Below are positions 26,889-36,510 of a stretch of 63,335 nt of DNA, one piece after another. Made by a program: the position numbers and the translations under genes. This stretch comes from Gemmatimonadota bacterium (GTDB lineage Bacteria; Gemmatimonadota; Gemmatimonadetes; Longimicrobiales; Gaopeijiaceae), in contig JAQBXY010000019.1 in assembly GCA_027623325.1 (NCBI GenBank), forward strand, positions 1 to 63,335, in the 5' to 3' direction. The notes below the pieces were generated by a model. The model was not told the origin of the DNA. It was given only the letters and a program-made list of their open reading frames with translations, and did not search any database. Each line of letters opens with the position of its first letter. The first letter of the stretch is position 1.

Positions 26889-27386
26889 TCACTCGTCGGT
26901 CCCGACGACCTCGCTACGACGCTCCATGACCACGGTGTCCCGCCAGCGGCCATCGTGGAATCGACCGATGCGATCGCGCCGGCCGAGAACGCGAAAGCCA
27001 ACCCGCTCGTGCGCTCGGATCGAAGCAACGTTTTCCGGAAAGATGCTTGCCTGGAGAGTCCAGATACCCTCCGCTTCGCTGGAACTCACGAGTTCACTCA
27101 TGAGGCGTCCGCCCACACCGCGGCCTCGCGCCCGCTCGGCGACGTAGACCATGACCTCGGCGACGCCCGCGTAGACCTCTCGTTTCGAGATCGGGCTGAG
27201 GGCCGCGAAGCCAAGGATCTCGGCTTGCTCCGCCGCTACGATTCGACACGGTTCGAGTCGAGCAGCGTTCCAGGTCGTCCAATCGGGTAACGAACGCTCG
27301 AACGTCGCGTGGCCGCTCTCGATCCCCTCCCGGTAGATCGCGAGCACGGCCTCCCAGTCGGACGACTCGAGGGGGCGGAGGATCAC
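26889..27386 (-). CDS. GNAT N-acetyltransferase, phosphinothricin-acetyltransferase-like
   Basis: A 165-residue acetyl-CoA-dependent N-acetyltransferase. Seen: ILRPLESSDWEAVLAIYREGI, ATFERSLPDWTTWNA (the substrate-side pattern typical of PAT/Bar-like proteins), the acetyl-CoA loop ERARGRGVGGRLM, and ASIFPENVASIRAHERVGF. GTG at 27386 overlaps the upstream stop as GTGA. The specific acceptor amine is unknown. Confidence 0.85.
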   Translation of the reverse strand: MILRPLESSDWEAVLAIYREGIESGHATFERSLPDWTTWNAARLEPCRIVAAEQAEILGFAALSPISKREVYAGVAEVMVYVAERARGRGVGGRLMSELVSSSEAEGIWTLQASIFPENVASIRAHERVGFRVLGRRDRIGRFHDGRWRDTVVMERRSEVVGTDE

Positions 27387-27589
27387 GACTTCCCGATGTC
27401 GGGATAGTGCCAGGCCACCAGAGCGGCTACGGGGACCCCACCGATCACGCCCACGAGGAGCAGCGTAGAAAACAGTTCCGGCAGCGCGAGGGTTGTCGCG
27501 AACCAGTGGGCCGCCTTCCACACCGGCCATGCCGCCACCGCGTAGGCACCGAGTACCCATCCGACCCTGCGAAGGGCCGCATGCCTCAT
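27383..27589 (-). CDS. Two-helix membrane protein, orphan of a larger receptor-type domain
   Basis: A 68-residue protein with two hydrophobic helices joined by a short loop: VGWVLGAYAVAAWPVWKA and LFSTLLLVGVIGGVPVAALV followed by AWHYPD. This pattern (RRV..Y...AW, LP..., G.PVAL..AW.Y) is what I recognise from the membrane segment of TolB-like/TPR and kinase-linked sensors, where it connects to large periplasmic or cytosolic domains. Here nothing follows. ATGA overlap upstream and GTGA overlap downstream show it is translated as part of the S33-GNAT operon, so it is not a shadow. Confidence 0.65.
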   Translation of the reverse strand: MRHAALRRVGWVLGAYAVAAWPVWKAAHWFATTLALPELFSTLLLVGVIGGVPVAALVAWHYPDIGKS

Positions 27590-28530
27590 CGCCTCAGGCC
27601 AGCAAAGAACGCCGAGATCGCTGAAAGGAGTCCCGTTCGGTCCTCGACGAAGGGAAAGTGACCACTGTTCAGTACCTCGAAGCTGCCCAGTGGCAACGCT
27701 TCCGCAAGCTCCCGGGACATGTCGATCGGAGGGGTGTCGTATCGTCCGTGCAGCACCAAGGTCGGCACCCGAACATCTCCGAGCCGATCCCACCAATCCA
27801 CTTCGCCCAGGCTCGCACCCAGCAAGATCGCTACGCTCTGGCCATTCTCGGCCGTCGCGTCGGCGAGTTCCAGATCGAGCTGGTCGATGAGCGTCCGGTC
27901 GCGAAGGGTCTGCCGAAACGCCACCCGATAGGCCTGACTGAGCGTCGCCGCGTCACGCGCGGCAAACCCCTCTCTTCCCCGGAGTTCCGCCATCTCCGTC
28001 GAGTCCTCGACCGTGACTCTGGCCCGTTGTCGCTCGGCGGTCTCTTCGCGATAGCGCGAACCGGGTTCGACCGGATTCATCAGAATCAAGGACCGCAACG
28101 ACTCCGGGTAGCGCTCCGCGTACGCCAGTGCGATCAGTGTCCCGAACGAGTGCCCGAGCACACTCACTCGTTCGTAACCGAGGGCCTGACGCAGGGCGTC
28201 GATGTCGTCGACGAAGGCATCGATATTGATCGCGGACTCGACGAAGGCAGCGGTCGAACGACCGGTACCACGTTGGTCGTAGTAGACGACCGTGTTCAGC
28301 GTGGCCAGTGCATCAAGGCCCGGCTGAAGGTAGGCGTGATCGAGCCCTGGCCCCCCGTGCACGACGATGATCGGCTCCCCCGTTCCGACGACCTCATAGA
28401 ACAGGCGGGCGTCCTCCAGGCTCAACAGGCCCTGGCGAGCCCGCTGGGCGGAGACAGTGTCGGGAAGCCCGGCACCCGCACAACACGCGATGGCGGCGAT
28501 CACGACGTCCACTCTCGAAATACTTCTCAT
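27586..28530 (-). CDS. S33-type alpha/beta-hydrolase, exported (proline iminopeptidase-like)
   Basis: A 314-residue hydrolase with a signal peptide (VVIAAIACCAGAGLPDTVSA). Seen: oxyanion-site IIVVHGGPGLDH, YDQRGTGRS, the nucleophile elbow LGHSFGTLIAL, an acid in LHGRYDTPP and the catalytic His in NSGHFPFVED. The HGGPG plus DQRG combination is characteristic of prolyl aminopeptidases and related S33 enzymes. ATG at 28530 has GGAGG six bases upstream. First gene of the three-gene operon with the small membrane protein and the GNAT. Confidence 0.88.
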   Translation of the reverse strand: MRSISRVDVVIAAIACCAGAGLPDTVSAQRARQGLLSLEDARLFYEVVGTGEPIIVVHGGPGLDHAYLQPGLDALATLNTVVYYDQRGTGRSTAAFVESAINIDAFVDDIDALRQALGYERVSVLGHSFGTLIALAYAERYPESLRSLILMNPVEPGSRYREETAERQRARVTVEDSTEMAELRGREGFAARDAATLSQAYRVAFRQTLRDRTLIDQLDLELADATAENGQSVAILLGASLGEVDWWDRLGDVRVPTLVLHGRYDTPPIDMSRELAEALPLGSFEVLNSGHFPFVEDRTGLLSAISAFFAGLRR

Positions 28531-28656
28531 TCGAGTCCTCCCCTTCCATCCAGGTCCAGGGCTACGCCGCAAGTGTCCGTGCCAACCTCCACAATATCCA
28601 GCGGCTAACGCAAGAGTCGTACCCCTACCCGGACGACGAGATCGCTCGGTGGCGGA

Positions 28657-31600
28657 CTAGCCTGCTTCGGGCTGTGGGTCGAGCATGGTCCCGCCCATCT
28701 GTCGATGAGCGCCAACGGTCTCGGGTTCTTCCGCCGGGCGATTCGTCCGTAGTCTACGACCGCGCGCTGGAGCCCTTGGGTCGGACTCCGGTTCAGCGGT
28801 CTCTTCGAACGGGGCGTCCTCGTCACGCTGCACGAAGTGTCGTTCGAAGAACTCAGACGCGTCGTCGACCAGAGAGTACATCACCGGGACCAGGATGAGC
28901 GTCAGGAACGTGGCAAACAGAATACCAGCGATGATCGCGACCGCCATCGGACCCCACCACGCCGCCTGCTCCCCCCCCCAGTACAACTCCGGATCGAGCG
29001 CTCCGTACAGGCCGAAGAAGTCGAAGTTCAGCCCGATCGCCAATGGAACCATACCGAGCGCGGTCGTTAGCGCCGTCAGTAAGACCGGGCGAAGCCGTGT
29101 CCGGCCACCCTGAATGAGCGCCTCCCGGCGATTCATGCCGTCGCGTTGCCGCAACACGTCGATGTAGTCGATCAGGATGATCGCGTTGTTCACGACGATG
29201 CCCGCGAGCGAGATGATCCCGACACCCGTGTTGATGATGCCGAACGGCATGCGGAAGATCATCAACCCGATCAGCACACCCATCGTCGACATTACGACCG
29301 ACGAGAGAATGATTACCGGCTTGATCACCGAATTGAACTGACTGATGAGAATGAAGCCGATCAACAAGAGCGCGGTGAGGAAGGCCCCGCCCAGGAATGC
29401 TGTGGCCTCGTCCTGGTCCTGCGATTGGCCGGCGTACCGCATGGTGTAACCCACGGGGAGCGCCTGCTGGAAGCCCATCAACGTCGAGCGCACCTCTGCG
29501 AGCACGGCATTGTTGGTGTAGCCTGCCGCCACGTCCGAGGTGATGGTCGCCATCCGAGTTTGGTCCTTTCTCCGGATGGACCCGGCGCCCTCTCCCACCT
29601 CCCAGGTCGCCATCGCGACCAGGGGCACTTGTATGCCGCCTTCCGCCATGACCGTCAGTTCACGGAGACCTTCCAACTCATCCCTGAATTCCGGCGCCAG
29701 ACGGACGATGATGTCGTACTCGTCGTTGCCCGTCCGATACTTCGCCGCTTCGATCCCGTTGATCGCTCCGCGGACTGCCATCCCCACCTTCGACGTACTG
29801 AGGTCGTACAGGGCCGCCTTTTCGCGATCGACAGTGATCGAGAGTTCAGGACGCGCGACGTCCATGTCGCTCTCGAGACCGACGAGCTTCGGATACACCG
29901 CGGAAGCCTCGAGAATATCCAGAACCTCGTCGGCCAGGCGTTTCAGCTGAATCGGGTCCTCACCCACGAGTTCGACACTGACGGGCGCACCCTGCGCCGG
30001 ACCTTCCTCCACCTTTCCGACGCTCACCGTGGCACCGGCCACTTCCGTTCCCAGCGAAGCCTGCATCTCCGCGAGCGTCTCGAACGCATCGCGCTCGCGA
30101 TTCTGGAAGTCCACGAGTGAAATCGTCAGACGTCCACCTTCGGGCCCTGAGGGACCGCCACCCATCGGGTTACCACCACCGCCGCTGGAGCCGGTAACCG
30201 CCACGACCGATTCCCAGTCCGCGCGCCCGCCGACGCCGGTGAGCTCGCGCTCCAGGCGTTCCATGATCGAGTCTGTAACCGCGGCTCGCGTTCCGACGGG
30301 CGTCTCCACGTCGATGAGCAACTGGGGCGGCGGCATACCTTCCGGGAAGTACTCGACGCCTACACCTAGTGGGGTACCAACGTAGACCCAGCCGGTGAAG
30401 ACGAACGCGAAGACTGTCCCCGCGATGAGAATCCCGCGGTGGTTCAAGGACCAGCGCAGTCGTCGCTCGTAATCGTCCAGAATGCGTGGCAAGACCCCGT
30501 CCTGGAAGCGGCGAGCCAGGCCCGCGAGCACGAAGTGATGGAGGCTCCACAACCCTACGAACGTCGCCGCGAGTAGCCCGCCCGTGAGCGGATTCGCGCC
30601 GGCGACTCCCAAGAACACGAGCACCGTGAAGCCGATCAAGGACCAGCGCATGGCGGGGCGAGGCGGCGGAGCGGGCGTCCCATCGAGACGCATGTACATC
30701 GCACACAGCGTCGGAACGATGACCAGGGCGACGAAGAGTGAACTCGTCAACGTCACCATGAGCGTCTTGGGCATGTAGCCCATGAACGAGCCCACCTCGC
30801 CAGGCCAGAAGAGCAAGGGCGCGAAGGCTGCAAGTGTCGTCGCCGTAGCCGCAATAATGGGGACCGCGACCTCACCGGTCGCCTTCTTGGCGGCCTCGGT
30901 CCGATCCCAGCCCTCCTCGAGATATCGGTAGATGTTCTCGACAACCACGATCGCGTTGTCGACCAGCATGCCGAGCGCGAGGATGAGGCTGAACAGGACC
31001 ACCATGTTCATGGACAGGCCCATCACCTTGAGCACCATGAACGACAGGAACATCGACGACGGAATCGAGATGGCCACGAACATCGATGTCCGCGCGCCAA
31101 GGAAGAAGAACAGCACCGCGACGATCAGAATCAGGCCGCTGATGATGTTGTTCTCGAGGCTCGAAACCATGTCCTCGATCTGTTCGGACTGATCTGAGGT
31201 GATGACGATCTCCGTCGTCGGCGGCAGCAAGGGGCCCATCGCATCGACTTCACCGCGAACGGCCGCGGCGGTCTGAATGATGTTCTCCCCCGAACGCTTG
31301 ACGACGTCGAGCGTGACAACCGAGCGCCCATCCATCCGCGCGAAATTCGTGCGATCCGGAAAGCCGAAGTCGACGGTCGCGATATCGCGCACGTAGATCG
31401 GCCGCCCGTTCTCGATCGTGACCACGAGATCTCCGATCAAGGACGGGTCTTCGAACTCGCCATCGACGCGCACGAGATACTTGGCGTTGCCTACATCGAT
31501 CGATCCGCCGGGAATGTTGACGTTTTCGTCGCGGATCACATCGATCACGTCCTGAATCGCCACCCCGTAGTAATTCATTTTCGAGAGGTCGACATCGACC

Positions 31601-32211
31601 TGAACCTCGCGCTCGAGGCCGCCGCGCAGGTCTGCGCGCAGCACCGACGGAAGTGTCTCGAGGCGGTCCTGCAGATCCTCGGCGATCTCCTTCAGACGGA
31701 CCAGGCCGTACTCACCCGAGAGGTTCACTTGGAGAACTGGAATCTCGGAGAAGTTGAACTCGACGATCGTCGGCTCCTCGGCATCCTCCGGGAGATCGGC
31801 TTTGGCGAGGTCGACCTTCTCCCTCACCTTTTGGAGCGCCTCGTCCAGATTGATGGTCGTCCCAAACTCGGCGACCACGCTCGAGTACCCCTCGATCGAG
31901 GTGGACGTGAGCTCCTTGATGTCGCTGATGGTCGAGAGGTCTTCCTCGATCACGCGCGTGACCTGGCTCTCGACGTCGGCCGGCGAAACCCCGGGATAGA
32001 GCGTGTTGACCGCGATGATCGGAATCGCGAGTTCGGGAAACGACTCCTTCGGGGTGGCGCGATACGCGAGTGTGCCCATGAGCCCGATAATGAAGAGCAG
32101 AACCAGCACCGAGGTGCGATGACCGACGGCGAGGCTCGTCAAGGCGAACTCTTTGTATTGCCTGGGGTCCTTCGTCGTGCCGGGGTCCGTGCCGGTGGGA
32201 TCCTCGATCAT
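28657..32211 (-). CDS. RND efflux transporter permease (AcrB/HAE1-like)
   Basis: A 1184-residue inner-membrane RND pump driven by protons. Seen: N-terminal helix then YPGVSPADVESQVTRVIEEDL, TM4 proton-relay Asp in LALGMLVDNAIVVVENI, the second-half mirror with IISLAGIVVNNAIILIDYID, and GRTRLRPVLLTALTTALG. Two unusual parts: about 75 residues with two extra hydrophobic helices near residues 505-580 after TM6, and a charged, Pro/Arg-rich C-terminal extension. ATGA overlap with the fusion-protein gene. Confidence 0.93.
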   Translation of the reverse strand: MIEDPTGTDPGTTKDPRQYKEFALTSLAVGHRTSVLVLLFIIGLMGTLAYRATPKESFPELAIPIIAVNTLYPGVSPADVESQVTRVIEEDLSTISDIKELTSTSIEGYSSVVAEFGTTINLDEALQKVREKVDLAKADLPEDAEEPTIVEFNFSEIPVLQVNLSGEYGLVRLKEIAEDLQDRLETLPSVLRADLRGGLEREVQVDVDLSKMNYYGVAIQDVIDVIRDENVNIPGGSIDVGNAKYLVRVDGEFEDPSLIGDLVVTIENGRPIYVRDIATVDFGFPDRTNFARMDGRSVVTLDVVKRSGENIIQTAAAVRGEVDAMGPLLPPTTEIVITSDQSEQIEDMVSSLENNIISGLILIVAVLFFFLGARTSMFVAISIPSSMFLSFMVLKVMGLSMNMVVLFSLILALGMLVDNAIVVVENIYRYLEEGWDRTEAAKKATGEVAVPIIAATATTLAAFAPLLFWPGEVGSFMGYMPKTLMVTLTSSLFVALVIVPTLCAMYMRLDGTPAPPPRPAMRWSLIGFTVLVFLGVAGANPLTGGLLAATFVGLWSLHHFVLAGLARRFQDGVLPRILDDYERRLRWSLNHRGILIAGTVFAFVFTGWVYVGTPLGVGVEYFPEGMPPPQLLIDVETPVGTRAAVTDSIMERLERELTGVGGRADWESVVAVTGSSGGGGNPMGGGPSGPEGGRLTISLVDFQNRERDAFETLAEMQASLGTEVAGATVSVGKVEEGPAQGAPVSVELVGEDPIQLKRLADEVLDILEASAVYPKLVGLESDMDVARPELSITVDREKAALYDLSTSKVGMAVRGAINGIEAAKYRTGNDEYDIIVRLAPEFRDELEGLRELTVMAEGGIQVPLVAMATWEVGEGAGSIRRKDQTRMATITSDVAAGYTNNAVLAEVRSTLMGFQQALPVGYTMRYAGQSQDQDEATAFLGGAFLTALLLIGFILISQFNSVIKPVIILSSVVMSTMGVLIGLMIFRMPFGIINTGVGIISLAGIVVNNAIILIDYIDVLRQRDGMNRREALIQGGRTRLRPVLLTALTTALGMVPLAIGLNFDFFGLYGALDPELYWGGEQAAWWGPMAVAIIAGILFATFLTLILVPVMYSLVDDASEFFERHFVQRDEDAPFEETAEPESDPRAPARGRRLRTNRPAEEPETVGAHRQMGGTMLDPQPEAG

Positions 32212-33335
32212 CTTCCGCTGTCTCCTCGCCCGACGATGTTGATACGGTCGCCATTCGAGACCGACTTCTGGCCGACCACGATCAGCTGTTCACCGGGTAC
32301 CACCCCTGCCTCGACGACGACGAGATTCCGTCGCGTCGGTCCAAGCTCCACGGGCCGGACCTCGGCGAGCGAGTGCCCTCCCTGCTCGGAGACAACGAAG
32401 ACTACGTACCCGGCCTCGACCCGAACCAGCGCGTCCTGAGGGACCACGATCGCATCGTCCACCTGTCGACGCGTCACAGCCATGTTTGCCACCATTTGGG
32501 GCTTCACGTGGCCATTCCGGTTGGGCAGTTCGACTTCGACGGCGAAGGTCCGGTTCCCCGGATTGATCGCCGCAGCCACGTATCGGATCGGTGCGGTGAA
32601 GACCTCGGGTCCGAGGGCCTCGAACACCATCTGGGCGCTCGCCCCCACTCGGACATCCATCGCATAACGCTCCGGCACCCCGGCAAAGACCTTGATCGGA
32701 TCGAGGTCGACCAGTCTCCCGATCGTCTTTCCGGGTCCAACCATCGTCCCTACGTCGACGTGGCGTTCATCGAGGATTCCGGAGAAGGGTGCGCGAACCA
32801 CAGTGCGGGCCAAACGCTCTTCAAACCCCTGGAGCGCCGCCGCCGCCTGATCGGCAGCGTACCTGGCCTCCAGGTACGCCAGTTCGGAACCCACACGTTC
32901 CCCTTCCCACAGGCGTTGGCGCCGTTCCCACGTCTGAGCCGCCAAGTCGGCTGCCGCTCGCGCCTGGGCAACCTGCGTCACCAGAAGCCGGTCGTCGATC
33001 TTCGCCACGGCTTCGCCCGCGGATACACGGTCGCCTCGATCCACGAAGAGGGTTCGGATCACACCGCTCTCCTCCGCCTCCAACAGTACATCCTGGTTGG
33101 CCATGGCGACCGACGTAAGTCGAATCTCCTCGACGAACGTCTCGGCACGAATCTCGGCTACCTCGACGTTGATCACGCGAATGAACTTGCTCGCATCCGC
33201 CTGGTCGGTCCCGCCCGCCTCGGCCGAACCACAAGAGGCGATGGTGAGTCCCATCGCCAGAGCCATCGCACCCCCTCTACTCACCCACATATCTAAGGCC
33301 TCCGCGATCGTTCGCGTCGTTTTCATGTTGGTCAT
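32208..33335 (-). CDS. Membrane fusion protein (HlyD/AcrA-like) of RND pump
   Basis: A 375-residue periplasmic adaptor linking the RND permease with TolC. Seen: lipoprotein-like signal ending LTIASC, a lipoyl half-motif DVLLEAEESGVIRTLFVDRGD, a coiled-coil hairpin (VTQVAQARAAADLAAQTWE and following), the second lipoyl half RAPFSGILDERHVDVG, and the beta-barrel/MP domain with PQDALVRV. ATG overlaps the tolC stop; its stop overlaps the permease start. Confidence 0.92.
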   Translation of the reverse strand: MTNMKTTRTIAEALDMWVSRGGAMALAMGLTIASCGSAEAGGTDQADASKFIRVINVEVAEIRAETFVEEIRLTSVAMANQDVLLEAEESGVIRTLFVDRGDRVSAGEAVAKIDDRLLVTQVAQARAAADLAAQTWERRQRLWEGERVGSELAYLEARYAADQAAAALQGFEERLARTVVRAPFSGILDERHVDVGTMVGPGKTIGRLVDLDPIKVFAGVPERYAMDVRVGASAQMVFEALGPEVFTAPIRYVAAAINPGNRTFAVEVELPNRNGHVKPQMVANMAVTRRQVDDAIVVPQDALVRVEAGYVVFVVSEQGGHSLAEVRPVELGPTRRNLVVVEAGVVPGEQLIVVGQKSVSNGDRINIVGRGDSGR

Positions 33336-34843
33336 CGGTCACCCCTCCCTGCATCCGTTTCCACATCTACGTCGACGAGCGGCACCCTGCCGGTCGCCTC
33401 ATCGAGCTGAGCCCGGGCGACGAGGTAGTCGTACACGGCCTGCGCGTAGTTGAATTCACTCTGGCGTAACGCCACCTCGGCATCGGTCAATTCCAGTTGA
33501 CTCCCGAGGCCCTCCGAATACTGCGCGCTGGCGATTTCGAACCCGCGATGGGCCTGACCGACCGCCCGCTGCTGACCCCGAGCCCTCAGATACGCCTCCT
33601 CGACGCCCTCGGCGATCGTGCGGACCTGGCTCTGCGCGACTTCGACTCCCTGCGAGGTCATGGCCTGCGCCTGTCGCAGCGCGGCTCGCTTCTGATCGAT
33701 ACGAGCGTCACGTCGAAAGCCCTGGAAGACAGGAAGGCTCACGCGTAACCCGACCGCCTTCGAGTCGGCCCGTTGGCCGTCTCCGCGCCCGAAGAAGCTG
33801 GGCGAGCCGTTGTCTTGAGCGTTGATGACGTAGTTGCCGAACAGCGTGATCTCCGGCAGGTACGTCGCCTGTTCCGCTCTCATCTCCGTGTGCCGGAGCT
33901 CTTCGGTCAACTCGAGTTGACGAACGTCGGATCGCAGTTCACCCGAACGGGTAATCGCCTCTTCGAGGTCCTGAGTCAGCCCATCCGCCACGTCGATCTC
34001 GAGTCCGTTGAAGGCGAGGATCTCGCGATTGGCCGGGGTGTTTCGAGAAAGGTCGTCTAAGTCCATCTCGGCGAGAGATCCACTGACCTCGAGGGCCTCG
34101 TGGTCGGCGAGGTTGACCTGAATGGCCAGCTGACGGCGGGCCTGTAGGACCGCGTTGGTGGCCCGTCTCAGATTCGGCTCGAGGTTCGCGAGCTCCACTT
34201 CGAGCCGGAGCACATCGTAGTCCGAGGAAAGGCCCGCCGCATTGAGGGCCTTGGTTTCCTTGAGCGACTCGCGCACTCGGTTAACGGAGTTCTCCGTCAG
34301 GCGTGTCTGTTCCTGCGCGAGTAGGAGGACGTAGTATCCGGTCCGGATCTGGGTTACGAGGCTCTGCGCCCGTCCGCGAACCATCTCCCCTTGGAGATTC
34401 TCGTACCGGCTCGCCGCGCCGAGCGCGACAATCACGCCGGGCCGGAAGAGGGGCTGTTCCACCGAGATCGTCGAGTTCCAGACGTTGTCGGCTCCGAACT
34501 GAACCCCGATGTACTCGTCCGGTCCGGCTGTCGGGTCGAAAATCGCCGCGGGCAGGAAGTTCAACGCCGGCGCGATGTTACGCGTGTACGAGGCGTTGAA
34601 GTCGACGGAAGGCATCACATTGCTCCATGCCTCCGACACCTGTTCCTGCGCCGTCACATACGCTTCGCGGGCGGCGATCAGGTCGCGATTTCCGTCGAGC
34701 GCGGCGCGGACCAGAGTGGTTAGGTCGCGCGGCTCAACCGCCTGCGTTTGGGCTACGGCCGGAAGGACCTCGGTCCCCAAAGCCACCACCACCGCCCCGA
34801 CTGCTATGAATGGCCGCGTCGCGCGGCGCCGAGTCATGTTCAT
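33332..34843 (-). CDS. TolC-family outer-membrane efflux protein
   Basis: A 503-residue trimeric outer-membrane channel. Seen: signal peptide FIAVGAVVVALGTEVLPAVAQ; two OEP repeats, each with long coiled-coil helices (VNRVRESLKETKALNAAGLS, then later YSEGLGSQLELTDAEVALR), and beta-strand blocks such as FGADNVWNSTISVEQPLF. ATG at 34843 or 34837 (the second is better spaced from AGGAAGGG). It follows tetR by 41 bases. Confidence 0.9.
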   Translation of the reverse strand: MNMTRRRATRPFIAVGAVVVALGTEVLPAVAQTQAVEPRDLTTLVRAALDGNRDLIAAREAYVTAQEQVSEAWSNVMPSVDFNASYTRNIAPALNFLPAAIFDPTAGPDEYIGVQFGADNVWNSTISVEQPLFRPGVIVALGAASRYENLQGEMVRGRAQSLVTQIRTGYYVLLLAQEQTRLTENSVNRVRESLKETKALNAAGLSSDYDVLRLEVELANLEPNLRRATNAVLQARRQLAIQVNLADHEALEVSGSLAEMDLDDLSRNTPANREILAFNGLEIDVADGLTQDLEEAITRSGELRSDVRQLELTEELRHTEMRAEQATYLPEITLFGNYVINAQDNGSPSFFGRGDGQRADSKAVGLRVSLPVFQGFRRDARIDQKRAALRQAQAMTSQGVEVAQSQVRTIAEGVEEAYLRARGQQRAVGQAHRGFEIASAQYSEGLGSQLELTDAEVALRQSEFNYAQAVYDYLVARAQLDEATGRVPLVDVDVETDAGRGDR

Positions 34844-34884
34844 CCCTTCCTCGTTCCCGTCCAATTCGAAAGTGCCACTCCGGC

Positions 34885-35520
34885 TCAGGGAGCCGGCTGG
34901 TGTGCCTCGCTGCAGCGTTCCGCGAGATCGCGAGCGAACTCTTCGGTCGCGACCCCTGCCATCATCCTGGCTCCTGAGAGCTCGAACAGCTTCCGGAAGT
35001 CGTCGGGCCCCATTCGGAAGTGGCCCTGGTGGTACAACTGAACCATGCCGTGGGCATGAGCCCACATGGTCATGGACGTCTCGTCTGGATCGCCCTTCTT
35101 GAGAATCCCGGCGTCCATGCACTCGCGCACCCGATCGATCCAGAACTGATGGATCGAACAGCCCATCCGTTCGATATCCGCGGGCAGTACCTCGATGCCG
35201 AGGTTTTCGGGCGCCGTGAACAACATCCCGTACCAACGTGTGTGTTCGAACACGAAGTCGAGGTAACCCTCCCCGGCCCCGAAGAACCGTTCGAGCGGAG
35301 TGGGCGCACCCAGAGCGCGGTACAGGTACTCTGTGAACGTCTTCTGAGCCTCTCGCAACACGTCCGCGAGGACTTCTTCGCGCCCCGCGTAGTGGCGATA
35401 GATCGCGGGCGCCGTGACCCCCACGCCTTTCGCCAGCTTTCGCATGGTGAAGCCCTCCAGGCCATGCCTCAGATAGAGGTCACAGGCGCAGGCGAGTATC
35501 CGTTCACGTTGATCTGACAT
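34885..35520 (-). CDS. TetR/AcrR-family repressor of the efflux operon
   Basis: A 211-residue one-component repressor. Seen: an N-terminal helix-turn-helix (RERILACACDLYLRHG, MRKLAKGVGVTAPAIYRHYA, GREEVLADVL), then a helical ligand domain with two cysteines and the WAHAHGMVQLYHQGHF segment. First gene of tetR-tolC-MFP-RND, so it most likely controls its own operon. A TTGACG-17-TACGCT promoter ends six bases before the ATG, so the mRNA may have no leader. Confidence 0.9.
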   Translation of the reverse strand: MSDQRERILACACDLYLRHGLEGFTMRKLAKGVGVTAPAIYRHYAGREEVLADVLREAQKTFTEYLYRALGAPTPLERFFGAGEGYLDFVFEHTRWYGMLFTAPENLGIEVLPADIERMGCSIHQFWIDRVRECMDAGILKKGDPDETSMTMWAHAHGMVQLYHQGHFRMGPDDFRKLFELSGARMMAGVATEEFARDLAERCSEAHQPAP

Positions 35521-35526
35521 GTGAAC

Positions 35527-35555
35527 AGCGTAAACTAAGTGCTAAAGATCGTCAA
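35527..35555 (-). promoter_or_regulatory. Promoter of the tetR-efflux operon, probably leaderless
   Basis: On the minus strand TTGACG (35555-35550), 17 bases, TACGCT (35532-35527), then GTTCAC and ATG at 35520. A start site about seven bases after the -10 falls on the ATG itself. AT-rich CTTTAGCAC/TTAGTTTAC lies between the boxes and is a candidate operator, but I see no clear palindrome. Confidence 0.5.
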
Positions 35556-35646
35556 CAGGAGCATCGTATTTCTGGATAACGCCGTTTAGTGCGCAATGGT
35601 GCGATCGGAATTCGAGGCGGAGATGGACTTGGCCACGGGTGGGTCG

Positions 35647-36510
35647 TCAGCGCGCCGGATGGAGACGCATGAGGTGCAGGGTCGCAACCGCGATGATACC
35701 GCCGCCGAGCCATGTCCAGCCGTCCGGAACCTCGGAAAAGAGCACCCACCCCCAGCCGGCCGCGAAGAGGATTTGCAGATAGCCGACCGCCGAGGCCCGT
35801 CCCGCCCGCTCCATCCGAAATCCCCAGGTGATCCACAATTGGCCCACGTGAGTCGCGACGGCCATCACGATGATGATCCCCACCTCGCGGAGCGTAGGTG
35901 TCGTGAAGCCGAGAAGCAGGAAGGGGGCGGAGAGGAGTACCGTTACGGCTGAGAAGTAGAAGACGACCAGAAGGGGTGGGTCCCGCTGAATCTGGCGGAT
36001 CGTCACATACGCCGCGGCCGCAAAAAAAGCGGAGAGAATACCCAAAGCCACGGCGACCGGATCGAGCGCACGCTCCGCCCCAAAAAGAAACCCCGGACGA
36101 GCGACGAAGACCACGCCGATCAGGCTCAGCCCCACCAGGGCCACCTCCTTCCACCCCATGCGCTCGCGCAGAACTACGGCCGCGGCCAGCGCGGTGAGCA
36201 CAGGGTTCACGAAGTAGATGACCGTGGCGTCCGCCAACGGCAGGTGGATGACGGAGTAGAAGTAGCACGAAAGAGCGCAGAATCCGATGACGGCTCGGCG
36301 CAGAAGGAGGTGAGCGTCGATCCCCCGAAAGCTGTCCCCTCTCCGGTACAAAGCCGCACCGGCGATCATCGCGACGACCAGAGACCGTGCCGCCACGATC
36401 TCGAAGAGGGGGAGCCGCACGCCAACCAGCTTGGCGCCCGCAGACATCACCGAGAAGGAAAGTGCTCCGCCTGCCATGTATCGGAGTCCCTTGGGAACTC
36501 CGGCGCTCAA
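35647..36510 (-). CDS. EamA/DMT-superfamily transporter
   Basis: A 287-residue inner-membrane permease with ten predicted helices arranged as two EamA repeats, of the RhaT/RarD-like drug/metabolite group. Seen: GALSFSVMSAGAKLVGV, first-repeat end DATVIYFVNPVLTALAAAVVLRE with ERMGWKEVALVGLSLIGVV, and second-repeat end with RASAVGYLQILFAAGWGWVL-type FSEVPDGWTWLGGGII. TTG at 36510 overlaps the upstream stop (TTGA); ATG at about 36477 is the alternative. The substrate is unknown. Confidence 0.85.
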   Translation of the reverse strand: MSAGVPKGLRYMAGGALSFSVMSAGAKLVGVRLPLFEIVAARSLVVAMIAGAALYRRGDSFRGIDAHLLLRRAVIGFCALSCYFYSVIHLPLADATVIYFVNPVLTALAAAVVLRERMGWKEVALVGLSLIGVVFVARPGFLFGAERALDPVAVALGILSAFFAAAAYVTIRQIQRDPPLLVVFYFSAVTVLLSAPFLLLGFTTPTLREVGIIIVMAVATHVGQLWITWGFRMERAGRASAVGYLQILFAAGWGWVLFSEVPDGWTWLGGGIIAVATLHLMRLHPAR

